Part shown: in pieces, positions 1-8,612 of the stretch
Layout of the letters: each line of letters starts with the position of its first letter
How positions within the stretch are numbered: position 1 is the first letter of the stretch
Assembly: GCA_963716235.1 (NCBI GenBank)
Contig: CAVQTE010000012.1
Location: forward strand, 73,017 to 137,016
Length of the DNA: 64,000 nt
Source: Sva-07 sp963716235
GTDB lineage: Bacteria; Actinomycetota; Acidimicrobiia; Acidimicrobiales; Ilumatobacteraceae
Reading direction: 5' to 3'
Position numbers and translations under genes: made by a program
The notes under the pieces: model-generated
The model's database searches: none
What the model was told of the DNA's origin: nothing
The model's input: only the letters and a program-made list of their open reading frames with translations

Positions 1-29
1 AAGATCTCACCGGTGAACTCGAGTTCCAT
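1..29 (-). CDS. Start of a DUF1905-like protein (partial, runs off left edge)
   Basis: Only nine codons are in the window, reading MELEFTGEI on the minus strand from an ATG at 29. This opening resembles the N-terminus of DUF1905 proteins, which commonly begin with a short strand ending in F-x-G/A-E followed by W-x-W-x-G-P-A. A TACGCT hexamer at 37-42 (reverse strand) lies 7 nt before the ATG, the same -10 to start spacing seen at many other genes here, which supports a leaderless start. The identity rests on very few residues and is tentative. Confidence 0.35.
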
Positions 30-295
30 CGAACGCAGCGTAGAACCGGTTCCTCATGTCGGATCGAGTGGGCGGAGTGGGGTGGCGACATCAGGCCCAG
101 GGCAACTCCCGGTTGTGACACCCCGCTGCCATGCTCGGGCGGAAGAGCTTCTCCACATCGGTCAGGAGGAACGTCACCGTCCGGGTTGGCACACCCGTCG
201 CCACTGCGCACCCCTGCGAACCTTGTTCAGACGTTCCTGGAACCCCTGACGATGGGCGGGAACGCCGTCAAGGTCGAGACGGGGCGTACCGATGA

Positions 296-481
296 ATGAC
301 TGTGCTGGTTCGTTCGGAGGTGTCGACGGTAGGGGTGCTCGAGCGACCGGTCGCGTCCTCGCACGAACGCAGGATCGAGGTCGGCGTCCTGCTCCGGGCG
401 GTCACGGCGCTGCACCGCGACGGCATGCTGACCGAGGCCGAGTACGAGACCAAGCGTCGGCGACTCGCGGCTCAGCTCTGA
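296..481 (+). CDS. Small SHOCT-like domain protein
   Basis: A 61-residue ORF. The last 30 residues (LLRAVTALHRDGMLTEAEYE, then TKRRRLAAQL) follow the SHOCT pattern: a short helix, a Gly-x-Leu/Ile-Thr turn, then a second helix with E-(Y/F)-x-x-K. SHOCT domains are short C-terminal modules thought to aid oligomerisation or membrane-protein association. The first 30 residues are not recognisable. An overlapping ORF starts 4 nt earlier in another frame and looks like a shadow. No partner gene is adjacent; the phosphatase gene starts 40 nt downstream on the same strand. Confidence 0.5.
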   Translation: MTVLVRSEVSTVGVLERPVASSHERRIEVGVLLRAVTALHRDGMLTEAEYETKRRRLAAQL

Positions 482-520
482 CGCGACCAGGCCCGGGTGC
501 ACGTCCGTAGAGTGCCCCGG

Positions 521-1294
521 ATGAACGATGCCGGGTCCGGATTCTCTGCCACCCGCCTACCGGCCTGGCATGTCGACGTCGACGGTTGCGTCAATTTCCG
601 TGACGCTGGAGGTTGGCCGACCGGCAACGGTGGAATCGTCCGTCGTGGTCATCTCTACCGCTCTGACGATCCGATCCGGATCACCCCTGCAGGGCGCGAG
701 ACCGTCGACCGGCTCGGGTTGGCGTTGGTGGTCGATCTTCGCCAGCAGTCGCAGTTCAGCCGCAGCGCCGGCTTCGTCGAGCCGGCCCGGACGGCCCACA
801 TCCCGCTGCTCGATCAGGTGGTCGATGTCGACGATCCGCCGCCGCTCGAAACCACGATTGACATCGCCAACCTGTACGTCGGCATGCTCGACGAGAGTCG
901 TGAACAGATCGGTCGAGTGCTCGATCTGATCGCCGACATCGTGCCGCGAGGGCCGGTGCTGGTCCACTGCGCGTTCGGAAAGGATCGAGCCGGTCTCGTC
1001 ACGGCACTCGTTCATGCGGCAATCGGTGTGCGGCGAGAGGACATCGTCGCCGACTACGTCCGATCCGACGCGCCGGCGCAACGCCGGCGGGCCGCGCTGG
1101 TCACGACACCGAGCCCTGACGATCCACCGATCGCGAGGCTTCCGGAGCAGCTGTTCCGGGCTCGCGCCGAGACGATCGAGTCGCTCCTCGACCGCGTCCT
1201 CGACGAGCACGGATCCCTCTCGGCGTGGGTCGGCTCGTTCCCGATCGCGGATTCGACCATCGATCGCCTGCACTCCGGACTCGTCGACGGCTGA
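521..1294 (+). CDS. Tyrosine-protein phosphatase, Y_phosphatase3 type
   Basis: A 257-residue cytoplasmic protein. The N-terminus has the family's opening N-F-R-D-A-G-G-W followed by R-R-G-x-L-Y-R-S-D, and the catalytic P-loop is HCAFGKDRAG (C-x5-R), roughly residues 148-157. In this family the Cys attacks the phosphate and the Arg binds it. The substrate is unknown; relatives include secreted or cytoplasmic phosphotyrosine/phosphoinositide phosphatases. A GTG at 497 is in frame, but the ATG at 521 is preferred because TAGAGT (508-513) lies 7 nt before it, matching the leaderless pattern of this region. No operon partner is evident. Confidence 0.88.
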   Translation: MNDAGSGFSATRLPAWHVDVDGCVNFRDAGGWPTGNGGIVRRGHLYRSDDPIRITPAGRETVDRLGLALVVDLRQQSQFSRSAGFVEPARTAHIPLLDQVVDVDDPPPLETTIDIANLYVGMLDESREQIGRVLDLIADIVPRGPVLVHCAFGKDRAGLVTALVHAAIGVRREDIVADYVRSDAPAQRRRAALVTTPSPDDPPIARLPEQLFRARAETIESLLDRVLDEHGSLSAWVGSFPIADSTIDRLHSGLVDG

Positions 1295-1364
1295 GTTGCC
1301 GGCTGGCCCGGCGACACGGGACACTTCCGCGACGACGGACACGCCTCGGTGCGAGGTTGGGCGA

Positions 1365-2077
1365 TGGCGTTGACGAACTCGTCGGGCATGCGTCGAAGGA
1401 CTTCGAGTCGTTCAGCGAGGTGCTGCACCGCTGGGCACAATTCGGTGACCCGCAGGGGGCCGAGCGATGCCACGTCGACGCCCACAACGGTCGCGATGCG
1501 GTCATGTTCGAACGCGACGGTGTGGTGCACGTGCACGTGAAGTGCGGCACCGGCCAAGGTGCCGCGTTGATGGAGATCGTCCAGCGCCAGCGCGATGCCG
1601 AGTTCCTCGCCGATTGGGAGCAGGCGCAGGCCGACGCTGCCGACGATGCCGAAGACGGGGCGGGTGACCCCATGAGTCGGCTCGCACGCACGGATGCGCA
1701 ACGCCGGATGGATGCCCTGCATCGTCTGGTGGTGCGGGCCGCGACCACCTCACCCGACGCCGCGACACCGGAGCCGCTGGTGAACGTCGTGATGACCAAG
1801 GCCGAGTACGAGGCAGAGCTCGCCGCGATGATGGGCGGCAACCCGACACGAGCGGCCACGATCGACGACGTCGACGACAAGCGATGCGAGACCACCACGG
1901 GGGTCGCAATCAGTACCCGTGACGCAGTGATCGCGTCGATGATCGGCTACGTCCGGCGTGTGGTGATCGACTCCTCCGGCCGGGTCACCGACCTCCGCCG
2001 CCGCCGGCACCTGGCACGTCCATCGCCCCGACGGTACCGAGCTCACCGAGCCCGCCGCCGCCTGGAGCGGTCGATGA
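1365..2077 (+). pseudogene. Decayed 13E12 / DUF222-HNH endonuclease-family gene
   Basis: The reading frame from about 1365 to 2010 encodes the middle of a DUF222 (13E12 repeat) protein: F-E-S-F-x-x-V-x-x-R-W, then A-E-F-x-A-D-W, L-A-R-T-D-A-Q-R-R-x-D-A-L, and a G-Y-V-R-R-V-V-I-D stretch that normally precedes the HNH nuclease. The HNH motif is absent. The terminal piece GTWHVHRPDGTELTEP, typical of the very end of such proteins, follows immediately in another frame (from 2006) and stops at TGA 2075-2077. The N-terminus is also missing. So the gene has lost its start and nuclease core, by an internal deletion that also shifted the frame. The stop overlaps the next gene's ATG. Confidence 0.75.
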
Positions 2078-2934
2078 ACGACGTGACCAGCCCATCGGCC
2101 AATCTGGGGGCAATGGACGCGATCGAGCTGTACGACGGACCGGCACCGGGCAGCGAGGACTGGACCCACGACGAACAGCGCTACTTCAGCGAGGTGCTCG
2201 ACACCGAGGTGGCCACCAACGTCGTCACCCCGACGCTCACGCCCGTGCTGCCGAGCGTGGGAACGGGCACCGGCGCCGCAGTGATCATTGCGCCCGGTGG
2301 CGGCTATCACGTCCTGTCGATGCAGAGTGAGGGCTTCGAAGTCGCCGAACGCCTCGCCCGACACGGGATCGCGGCGTTCGTCCTCACCTACCGGCTCGTG
2401 CCGTGCGAGGGCGACGCCGTCGCCGAGATGACGCGCAAGGTGAACAGTGACCTCGAGGCGATGTTCGCCGACATGAACCGGATTGCCCCACTCGCCGCCG
2501 CCGACGCCGAAGCGGCGGTGCGACTCGTGCGCTCACGCGCCGGCGAGTTCGGAGTCGACCCGGGCCGGGTGGGGTTCATGGGGTTCTCCGCGGGCGGCAA
2601 CGTGACGGTGCGCGTCGCCCACACCGGCGACCCCGCCGCCCGCCCCGACTTCCTCGCTCCCGTCTACGCCACCCTCAGCGGCGTCGACCTCGGAACCGCG
2701 CCCGACGGCAGCGGGCCGATGTTCCTCGTCGCCGCCACCGACGACGAACTCGGCCTGGCCCGCGATTCGATCGCCCTCTACGAGGCCTGGCGTCGCGCCC
2801 GTCTGCCGGTCGAGCTGCACATGTACGCCCGCGGCGGCCACGGCTTCGGCATGCGCACCCAGCACCTGCCGTCGGACTCCTGGATCGACCGCTTCCTCGA
2901 CTGGTTCGACGCCACCGGGCTCGGAGCCCACTGA
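2074..2934 (+). CDS. Alpha/beta hydrolase (BD-FAE / acetylxylan-esterase-like)
   Basis: A 286-residue serine hydrolase. It shows the oxyanion-side motif APGGGYHVLS (about residues 71-80), the nucleophile elbow G-F-S-A-G-G (GxSxG, Ser near residue 171), a late Asp region (AATDDELG) and the catalytic His in RGGHGFG. Members of this family hydrolyse carboxylic esters, often acetyl groups on carbohydrates. No signal peptide is seen, so it is probably cytoplasmic. The ATG at 2074 overlaps the stop of the decayed 13E12 gene; an in-frame ATG at 2113 is a possible alternative start. The long open frame upstream is the decayed gene, not part of this protein. Confidence 0.85.
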   Translation: MNDVTSPSANLGAMDAIELYDGPAPGSEDWTHDEQRYFSEVLDTEVATNVVTPTLTPVLPSVGTGTGAAVIIAPGGGYHVLSMQSEGFEVAERLARHGIAAFVLTYRLVPCEGDAVAEMTRKVNSDLEAMFADMNRIAPLAAADAEAAVRLVRSRAGEFGVDPGRVGFMGFSAGGNVTVRVAHTGDPAARPDFLAPVYATLSGVDLGTAPDGSGPMFLVAATDDELGLARDSIALYEAWRRARLPVELHMYARGGHGFGMRTQHLPSDSWIDRFLDWFDATGLGAH

Positions 2935-2936
2935 CG

Positions 2937-3461
2937 GTGGAACACCGACGGTGGAACACCGACGGCGGCATCCACGAGATTCCGCTGCCGGCAGGGGCGC
3001 GCGGCCGACTGTGGCTCTGCGGGAAGCACGCCATCGGTCCCGATCCCGAAGGATTGATGGAACGGGTGGGCGCCGACGTCGTCGTCTGTCTCAACGAGGA
3101 GCACGAACTCGCCGAGCGCTACCCGCACTACGTGGCCTGGTTGCGCGGGCAGCCGCCCGATCGGGTGCTGTGGTATCCGATCCCTGATCTGCACGCGCCC
3201 GGGCTGACGCAGTTCGAGCCGGTGCTGACCGACCTGGTCGACCGCGTCGTGGCCGGCAAGCGGGTGATCGTGCACTGTGCTGCCGGGGTGGGCAGGGCCG
3301 GAACCACGGCGGTCGCGGTGCTGGTGTCGCTGGCGGTCCCACTCGACGAAGCGCTCGATCACGTCCGCCGTCACCGTCCGATGGCCGGACCGGAGGTCGG
3401 CGCGCAACTCGACCTGGTCCGTGCGTTGCACGCCCATCTGGCAGCGGCCGACGAGCACTGA
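2937..3461 (+). CDS. Dual-specificity-type protein phosphatase
   Basis: A 174-residue protein with the Cys-phosphatase P-loop HCAAGVGRAGT (C-x5-R) near residue 113 and an upstream general-acid loop (I-P-D-L-H-A-P). This is the DSP/atypical tyrosine phosphatase fold. It begins 2 nt after the esterase stop, so translation is probably coupled. The assigned GTG start sits in a duplicated 14-bp stretch (cggtggaacaccga twice, 2935-2962), so the exact start is uncertain; conserved sequence begins around G-G-I-H-E-I-P. It is the second Cys-based phosphatase within 2.5 kb. The substrate is unknown. Confidence 0.85.
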   Translation: MEHRRWNTDGGIHEIPLPAGARGRLWLCGKHAIGPDPEGLMERVGADVVVCLNEEHELAERYPHYVAWLRGQPPDRVLWYPIPDLHAPGLTQFEPVLTDLVDRVVAGKRVIVHCAAGVGRAGTTAVAVLVSLAVPLDEALDHVRRHRPMAGPEVGAQLDLVRALHAHLAAADEH

Positions 3462-3516
3462 GGGTCGCAGAGCAGCGCTGCGATCGCCTCGACGGTGATC
3501 TGCCAGAGTTGACGAC

Positions 3517-5422
3517 GTGACCGACGCTCACCTGCCCCGCACGCTGCCGAACGACGCCACCGAGCACACCCGGGGCGTCACCACCCGACCCATCCCGTCG
3601 TTCGACCCGGCCGACTTCGACCGCGCCAAGCGGGGCCTGATCGCCCGCCACGACACCGGCGTGATCGAAGGCCCTGCGTGGCCGGCGTGGGACATCAACC
3701 GGTGGTCGTTCATCGAGCAGGACGCACCCAACCCCGACACGGTGCACCCGAGCCTGTGGCGCCAGGCGCAGCTCAACGTGATCCACGGCCTGTTCGAGGT
3801 CGCACCCGGCTGTTGGCAGGCGCGGGGCTACGACATCAGCAACATCACCTTCATCGAAGGACGCGAGGGGTGGGTGATCGTCGACCCGCTCACCAACACC
3901 GCCACCGCCGCTGCGTGCCTCGAGCTCGCCAACCGCCACCTCGGCGAGCGGCCCGTCACCGCAGTGATCTACACCCACAGCCACCTCGACCACTTCGGGG
4001 GCGTGCTCGGCGTCACCAGCCAGGACGACGTCGACGCCGGCCGCTGCCAGGTCATCGCCCCCGAGCACTTCCTGCGCGAGGCCGTCGCCGAGAACCTGCT
4101 CGCCGGCATGGCGATGAACCGTCGGGCGCTCTACCAGTTCGGTCCACTGCTCCCGCCGGGACCCCGGGGTCACGTCGACTCCGGGCTCGGCAAGTGCGTG
4201 CCACTCGGTGTGCCGGGCCTCATCGTGCCGACGGTCGACATCACCCACACCGGCGAGGAACTCGTCGTCGATGGCGTGCGCATCGTGTTCCAGATGACGC
4301 CCGAGACCGAGGCGCCGGCCGAGATGAACTTCTTCTTCCCCGACCACCGTTGGCTGTGCATGGCCGAGAACTGCTCGCACAACATGCACAACCTCATCCC
4401 GATCCGCGGTGCCAAGGTGCGCGACTCGCTGTCGTGGAGCACCTACATCGACGATGCCATCGAGCTGTTCGCGCGACGACACCGACCTCATGTTCACGTC
4501 GCACCACTGGCCCCGCTGGGGCAACGACGACGTGCGTGGCTTCCTCGGCCGCCAGCGCGACCTGTACCGCTGGATCCACGACCAGACGCTGCGCCTCGCC
4601 AACCACGGCCACGTCGCGACGGAGATCGCCGAGATGCTCACCCCGCCCGCCGACCACTACGAGGAGAGCCACACCGTCGGCTACTACGGCGCGATGGTGC
4701 ACAACGTCAAAGCCGTGTACCAGCGCTACCTCAGCTGGTACGACGGCAACCCGTGCCATCTGAACCCGCACCCACCCGTCGAGGCGGGGACGCGTTACGT
4801 CGAGCTCGCCGGTGGCGCCGACGCACTGCTCGCCTCGGCTCAGGCGGCGTACGACCGCGGCGACTACCGCTGGGTCGCCGAGCTGGTGAACCACCTCGTG
4901 TTCGCCGACGCCACCAACACCGCCGCACGGACGCTGCTCGCCGACGCCTACGAACAGCTCGGCTACCAGAGCGAGTCGGCGACGTTCCGCAACGCCTACC
5001 TCATGGGTGCTCAGGAACTCCGCCACGGGCACCCGCCGCGCCACCCCGCCGGAAACCGTGGACTCGTGCGGGCCCTGCCGATCGACCAGCTGCTGGCGAC
5101 GGTCGCGATGCGGCTGAACGCCGACGAACTCGGCGGCGTCGACCTGTCGATCAACCTCGTCGTCAGCGATCTCGACGAACGATGGTTCGTCGGGCTGTCA
5201 CACCGGGCGCTTCGGTACCGCGTCGACAAGCAGGTCGACGACCCGGACGTGACGGTCACCACGACCCGCGAGGTGCTGACGACGGTGGTGGCGGGGGAAC
5301 GCACACTCGACGATGCCATCGACTCGGGTGACCTCACCGTCGACGGGGATGCCGATGCCCTGCGCACCATCGTCGATCACCTCGACGTCTTCCTCGGCGG
5401 CTTCCCCATCGTCGAACCCTGA
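3517..5422 (+). pseudogene. Alkyl sulfatase (SdsA/BDS1-like), interrupted by one frameshift
   Basis: Two overlapping frames together give a full class III alkyl sulfatase of about 635 residues. The first (from GTG 3517) carries the metallo-beta-lactamase Zn site THSHLDHFGG near residue 158 and continues to about 4470 (I-D-D-A-I-E-L-F-A). The protein then resumes one frame over with D-D-T-D-L-M-F-T-S-H-H-W-P-R-W-G, through the alkyl-sulfatase dimerisation domain and an SCP2-like C-terminal domain to 5422. The break lies in a CG-rich run near 4471-4478 and corresponds to a +1 or -2 change. The family cleaves primary alkyl sulfates (SDS-like) to alcohol and sulfate. All catalytic features are present, so an assembly error is as likely as real decay. 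Confidence 0.85.
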
Positions 5423-5532
5423 CCAAGAGCCCTGGAGTACGGCTCGAGCCTTTTGTAGCGTGGGAGTCGAGCAGCAGAGTCTGCTGCGCCACGTCTCGCC
5501 GGCCCAGTGCGAGAACGAAGGGGTGATGTCCC

Positions 5533-5916
5533 ATGACAGTGCAGAGTTCGGTGACCGGGAGTGCCGACGACGTGTTCGACTCGATCAAGGGGACCCGCGA
5601 CTCGCTGTCGGTGACGCGGGCCTACGGCGATGCCTACGAACTCGACGGGGTGACGGTGATCCCGGTCGCCCGCGTGTCCGGCGGGGCCGGCGGCGGTGGC
5701 GGCGAGGGGAGCGACGACGAGAAGTCCGGTGGCGGGTTCGGCACCGGATTCGGTCTCCACGTCAACCCGGTCGGGGTGTACGAGGTCCGCGGCGGCCGGG
5801 TCGTGTGGAAGCCATCGGTCGACGCCAACCGGCTCCTGCGGGGCGGCCAGGTGCTCGGCGGCATCGTCGCCGTCTGCATCACACTCGTCCTGCTCGCCCG
5901 CTCCCGCTCCCGCTGA
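5533..5916 (+). CDS. GerW/YtfJ-family protein with C-terminal membrane anchor
   Basis: A 127-residue protein matching the sporulation-protein YtfJ/GerW family: D-G-V-T-V-I-P-V-A-R-V, then a Gly-rich loop, G-F-G-T-G-F-G, and P-V-G-V-Y-E-V before W-K-P. The last 20 residues form a hydrophobic helix ending in R-S-R-S-R, which suggests a membrane anchor with the Arg tail in the cytoplasm. The family is named from Bacillus spore germination, but it is common in non-sporulating actinobacteria, where its job is unknown. Nothing nearby suggests sporulation. It stands alone between the sulfatase and the VOC gene. Confidence 0.8.
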   Translation: MTVQSSVTGSADDVFDSIKGTRDSLSVTRAYGDAYELDGVTVIPVARVSGGAGGGGGEGSDDEKSGGGFGTGFGLHVNPVGVYEVRGGRVVWKPSVDANRLLRGGQVLGGIVAVCITLVLLARSRSR

Positions 5917-5929
5917 CGGCTGCCTGTCC

Positions 5930-5935
5930 TACAGT
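5930..5935 (+). promoter_or_regulatory. -10 box of leaderless VOC gene
   Basis: TACAGT ends 6 nt before the ATG at 5942, so transcription should begin at or within one base of the start codon. No Shine-Dalgarno sequence is present between them. This spacing recurs at 15740, 44813, 54169 and elsewhere in the window. Confidence 0.55.
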
Positions 5936-5941
5936 CAGCGC

Positions 5942-6307
5942 ATGGCCATCGCACGATTTCCCGTCGTCACGATCGACTGTCCTGATCCTGGCGAACTGGC
6001 CCGCTTCTACGGCGCCGTTCTCGACTGGCCCGTCAACGTCGACGACGACGGTGGCTGGGCCGACATCCGCCACCCCGACAACACGACGATGATCAACTTC
6101 CAACGTGTCGCCGACCATCGGCCGCCCGACTGGCCCGGCCAGGACTCGCCGCAGCAGATGCATCTCGACGTCGACGTCGACGATCTCGACGAGGGCGAAG
6201 CTGCCGTCGTCGCGCTCGGTGCCGTCAAGCACGACCACCAGCCAGGCACCACCTTCCGGGTCTTCCTCGACCCCGCCGGTCACCCCTTCTGCCTCTGTTC
6301 GGACTGA
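5942..6307 (+). CDS. VOC-superfamily (glyoxalase-like) protein
   Basis: A 121-residue single-domain protein with the beta-alpha-beta-beta-beta layout of glyoxalase/bleomycin-resistance folds: D-C-P-D-P-G-E-L-A-R-F-Y near the start, H-L-D-V-D-V-D-D-L in the middle, and the closing D-P-A-G-H-P-F-C-L. Actinobacterial paralogues of this short type are abundant and mostly uncharacterised. Start choice: TACAGT at 5930-5935 sits 6 nt before the ATG at 5942, a clear leaderless arrangement. The longer open frame upstream is out-of-frame GerW-like coding. Confidence 0.85.
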   Translation: MAIARFPVVTIDCPDPGELARFYGAVLDWPVNVDDDGGWADIRHPDNTTMINFQRVADHRPPDWPGQDSPQQMHLDVDVDDLDEGEAAVVALGAVKHDHQPGTTFRVFLDPAGHPFCLCSD

Positions 6308-6348
6308 CCGCCCGGAGCTGGGAGCTGTGCAGCACTACGGTGTCGCGA

Positions 6349-7215
6349 GTGCGCCGCCTCCTGCCCTTGTTGATCGCGGTGGGTGGGATTGCCGCCTGCG
6401 GGAGCGACGCGATGAATGCAGGTGACTCGACCATGGAGCCCACTCGACCGCCGACGACCGAACCAGCGACGACCGAACCAGCGACGACCGAACCAGCGAC
6501 GACCGAACCAGCACCGGTGCTCGGTCAGGAGCTGGTCGGCCGGTGGGCCCACTACGACGTCGTGGCCTACGAAGACGACGTACTCAAGACGCTGATCATC
6601 AGCTACGGGTTCAACGACTTCACCGAGGTCGACGGGCAGATCGTCGACCAGGCGTCGTTCTGCTTCTCCGAACAGCGCACCGACCAGCCGATCCGCACGT
6701 CGCTGTCCGACGCCGCCACGCAGGCGATCAAGCCGCCGCCCGCGCCACTCGAAATCGATGTCGTCGACGGCGTCCTGCGGGTCCGACGACCGGCGACGCC
6801 GACGCCGGTGGGCATCCGGCTCGACGATCCGTTCAACGAGTCGCTCCCGACCGATCCGAACGATCCGCGGATCGTCGACGACGACGGTGACGGCAAACCA
6901 GGCCTCACCGTCACGATCGAGGTCACCCCCGAACTCATCGGCGAGCTCTACATTGCCCGCCGCGAGATCTTCGCCTACGAGGCCTTCCTCACCGAGCCCG
7001 ACGTGTTGACCGGCGTGGTGACCGACAACTCCGAACAACTCGTCATCGGCGCGAGCGACCCGATCTTCGCCAGTTCGCCCGCCAACTGGGGCCAGTATCC
7101 CGACCTCACCAAGAGCCCGATCATCCTGAAACGGGTCGACGCCGACTGGGACTGCGCACGCCTCGCAGCCGAACGCGACGACCTGTTCCCACCGACGCCC
7201 GAGGTCGACTGGTGA
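6349..7215 (+). CDS. Putative lipoprotein with TTEPA repeats
   Basis: A 288-residue secreted lipoprotein of unknown function. The N-terminus has two or three Arg, a hydrophobic stretch L-L-P-L-L-I-A-V-G-G and the lipobox I-A-A-C, so the mature protein is probably anchored by that Cys. Next comes a spacer with four T-T-E-P-A units, encoded by four 15-bp repeats, then a globular domain of about 220 residues with a D-D-D-G-D-G-K-P turn. The GTG at 6349 is chosen over 6340 because TACGGT (6336-6341) is then 7 nt upstream; both are in frame. It overlaps the next ORF by 4 nt (GTGA). Confidence 0.7.
   Translation: MRRLLPLLIAVGGIAACGSDAMNAGDSTMEPTRPPTTEPATTEPATTEPATTEPAPVLGQELVGRWAHYDVVAYEDDVLKTLIISYGFNDFTEVDGQIVDQASFCFSEQRTDQPIRTSLSDAATQAIKPPPAPLEIDVVDGVLRVRRPATPTPVGIRLDDPFNESLPTDPNDPRIVDDDGDGKPGLTVTIEVTPELIGELYIARREIFAYEAFLTEPDVLTGVVTDNSEQLVIGASDPIFASSPANWGQYPDLTKSPIILKRVDADWDCARLAAERDDLFPPTPEVDW
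6452..6511 (+). repeat. 15-bp tandem repeat, 4 copies
   Basis: The unit cgacgaccgaaccag is repeated four times without change and encodes the Thr-Thr-Glu-Pro-Ala linker of the lipoprotein. Such linkers hold a lipoprotein domain away from the membrane. The copy number could vary by slippage without shifting the frame, because the unit is a multiple of three. Confidence 0.95.
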
Positions 7216-7661
7216 GCGAACGTCGTCCGCATGACACGCCGGGCTCACATGTGGTCGGCGAGGAACCCCCGATGACGCCGGAGCAACAGCGGTCGATCGC
7301 GCATGCACGAGGGCGGATCTGCAAGTTGCGCCAGTGCGAGGTCTGCGCGCCGCTTCGTGAGAGTCGACGCCTGAAGAAGGCTGAACGGAGGGCGCGAGCG
7401 CGAGCGCATGCGAAGCCACCGAGCCCTGCTCCCGCTGAGGTTCAGCGAGCCGATGAGCGCAACGAAGATCCCGGCGAGTCGCTTCGTCGGCAGGCAGAAC
7501 GACATCGAGTCGGATTGCCGTGCGGGTCCGAGAGCTGCCCGAGTCGAGCGTGTATCGACGGTTTCGCGCAGGAACGCGCTCGGCGGCACCGGGCTCGCAG
7601 GCCGTGCCGGTCCACCACGTGCGACAATCCGATCTGCGTGTCCAATCGGTACGGCACATGA
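7212..7661 (+). CDS. Cys-rich small hypothetical protein
   Basis: A 149-residue, very basic ORF starting at a GTG that overlaps the lipoprotein stop. It has three Cys clusters: I-C-K-L-R-Q-C-E-V-C near residue 37, P-C-G-S-E-S-C-P-S-R-A-C near 104 and P-C-R-S-T-T-C-D-N-P-I-C near 132. The last two are spaced alike, each preceded by R-H-R, and look like an internal duplication of a C-x4-C-x4-C unit. That regularity is unlikely by chance and argues that the ORF is real. A longer overlapping frame belongs to the GNAT gene's upstream extension. No known family was recognised; metal or disulfide binding is only a guess. Confidence 0.5.
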   Translation: MSERRPHDTPGSHVVGEEPPMTPEQQRSIAHARGRICKLRQCEVCAPLRESRRLKKAERRARARAHAKPPSPAPAEVQRADERNEDPGESLRRQAERHRVGLPCGSESCPSRACIDGFAQERARRHRARRPCRSTTCDNPICVSNRYGT

Positions 7662-7674
7662 CGAAGAGGTAGAC

Positions 7675-8196
7675 GTGTCCCGAGACGCGATCACGGTTCG
7701 AACGGAGCGGCCGGACGACTTCGAGGCGATCGACGAGATCGTGTCCGCAGCGTTCCTCGCCGAGTTCGGTACGACGACCGAGGTCGCGCTGATTCGAACG
7801 ATGCGTGAGCGCCGGGAACTCGTCCCTGAACTGACGTTGGTGGCCGAAGATGGCGGGCGCGTTGTCGGTCACATCGTGTTCAGCGAAGTCACCCTCGACG
7901 GCCACGCCGCCCGCGGCCTCGGGCTCGCGCCCGTCGCCGTGGCCCCGAACGTCCAGAAGTCCGGCATCGGTTCCCTGCTGATATCGACCGCACTGGAGCG
8001 GGCCGAACACGACGGCTGGCGCTTCGTGGTCGTGCTCGGCCATCCGGCGTACTACCCGAAGTTCGGTTTTGCGCCGGCAGCGGCGTTCGGCCTCACCGGG
8101 GACTACGGAGATCACGACGGATGGATGGTGCGATCCCTCGCAGGCACGCCCGTTCCGTCAGGACATGTCCGATTCTGTTCCTCGTTCAGCGACTGA
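7675..8196 (+). CDS. GNAT N-acetyltransferase (YhbS-like)
   Basis: A 173-residue acetyltransferase. It begins T-V-R-T-E-R-P-D-D, then the acceptor-site region, H-I-V-F-S-E-V and the acetyl-CoA-binding P-loop region V-A-P-N-V-Q-K-S-G-I-G-S-L-L (Q-x-x-G-x-G type), and ends with H-P-A-Y-Y-P-K-F-G-F, a hallmark of the COG3153/YhbS group. Substrate unknown. The GTG at 7675 has a purine-rich stretch (acgaagaggt) just upstream as a ribosome binding site. An in-frame extension back to 7408 overlaps the Cys-rich ORF and shows no GNAT features. Confidence 0.87.
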   Translation: MSRDAITVRTERPDDFEAIDEIVSAAFLAEFGTTTEVALIRTMRERRELVPELTLVAEDGGRVVGHIVFSEVTLDGHAARGLGLAPVAVAPNVQKSGIGSLLISTALERAEHDGWRFVVVLGHPAYYPKFGFAPAAAFGLTGDYGDHDGWMVRSLAGTPVPSGHVRFCSSFSD

Positions 8197-8219
8197 CGGT
8201 CCTCGCGCGCTCCGACGCC

Positions 8220-8612
8220 TCACTCGGTCGTACGGATGTCTCGCCACTGCCATGAAGCGCCCGTGACGAGAAGTTCCGGATCGCCGGTCCACAACGATGC
8301 CTGCTCGGTCATGGCGAGTGCGGCACCGAATGCATCGGCGAAGGCCATGGGGTGGTCGGCCTTGATGCGTGCGGCGTCGAGGACGACGCGTTCGTCAGGC
8401 AGACGGACGTCGATGATCTCGCGGAGATCACGAACTGTTGTCATTGCCGCGTCCTCGCCGTGCGAGCGCCGCACGATGTAGTAAACCTCGCCGAGGTTGA
8501 TCCATGACATCAGCGGTCGCTGGTCGTCGAGCAGTTCGGCAACAAGACTCGCCGACGGTTCGGCGTTCTCGAGGTATCGCAGCACCGCCCATGAGTCGAG
8601 GACGACGGTCAT
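8220..8612 (-). CDS. vapC: VapC-type PIN-domain toxin
   Basis: A 130-residue PIN-domain protein beginning MTVVLDSWAVLRYLEN: the first acidic residue is the Asp of V-L-D-S, followed by N-L-G-E-V-Y-Y (Glu), A-D-A-F-G-A-A-L-A (Asp) and the late T-G-D-P-E-L motif. These four acidic positions bind Mg/Mn for RNA cleavage in VapC toxins. The ATG overlaps the antitoxin stop by 4 nt, so the two are translated together. The longer open frame upstream of 8612 is the antitoxin read out of frame. Targets cannot be told from sequence; VapC toxins usually cut tRNA or rRNA. Confidence 0.87.
   Translation of the reverse strand: MTVVLDSWAVLRYLENAEPSASLVAELLDDQRPLMSWINLGEVYYIVRRSHGEDAAMTTVRDLREIIDVRLPDERVVLDAARIKADHPMAFADAFGAALAMTEQASLWTGDPELLVTGASWQWRDIRTTE

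Noticed and set aside
13..249. A 78-codon plus-strand ORF at the left edge
   Set aside because: The composition is Arg/His/Pro-rich shadow-like, and a better case exists for a minus-strand gene start at 29.
3091..4641. A 516-codon minus-strand open frame
   Set aside because: Antisense to the alkyl sulfatase. It has no recognisable motifs, and the sulfatase signature on the plus strand is clear.
6452..6511. The 15-bp tandem repeat as a possible CRISPR or regulatory array
   Set aside because: There are no spacers. The units are in frame and encode a Thr/Pro-rich lipoprotein linker.
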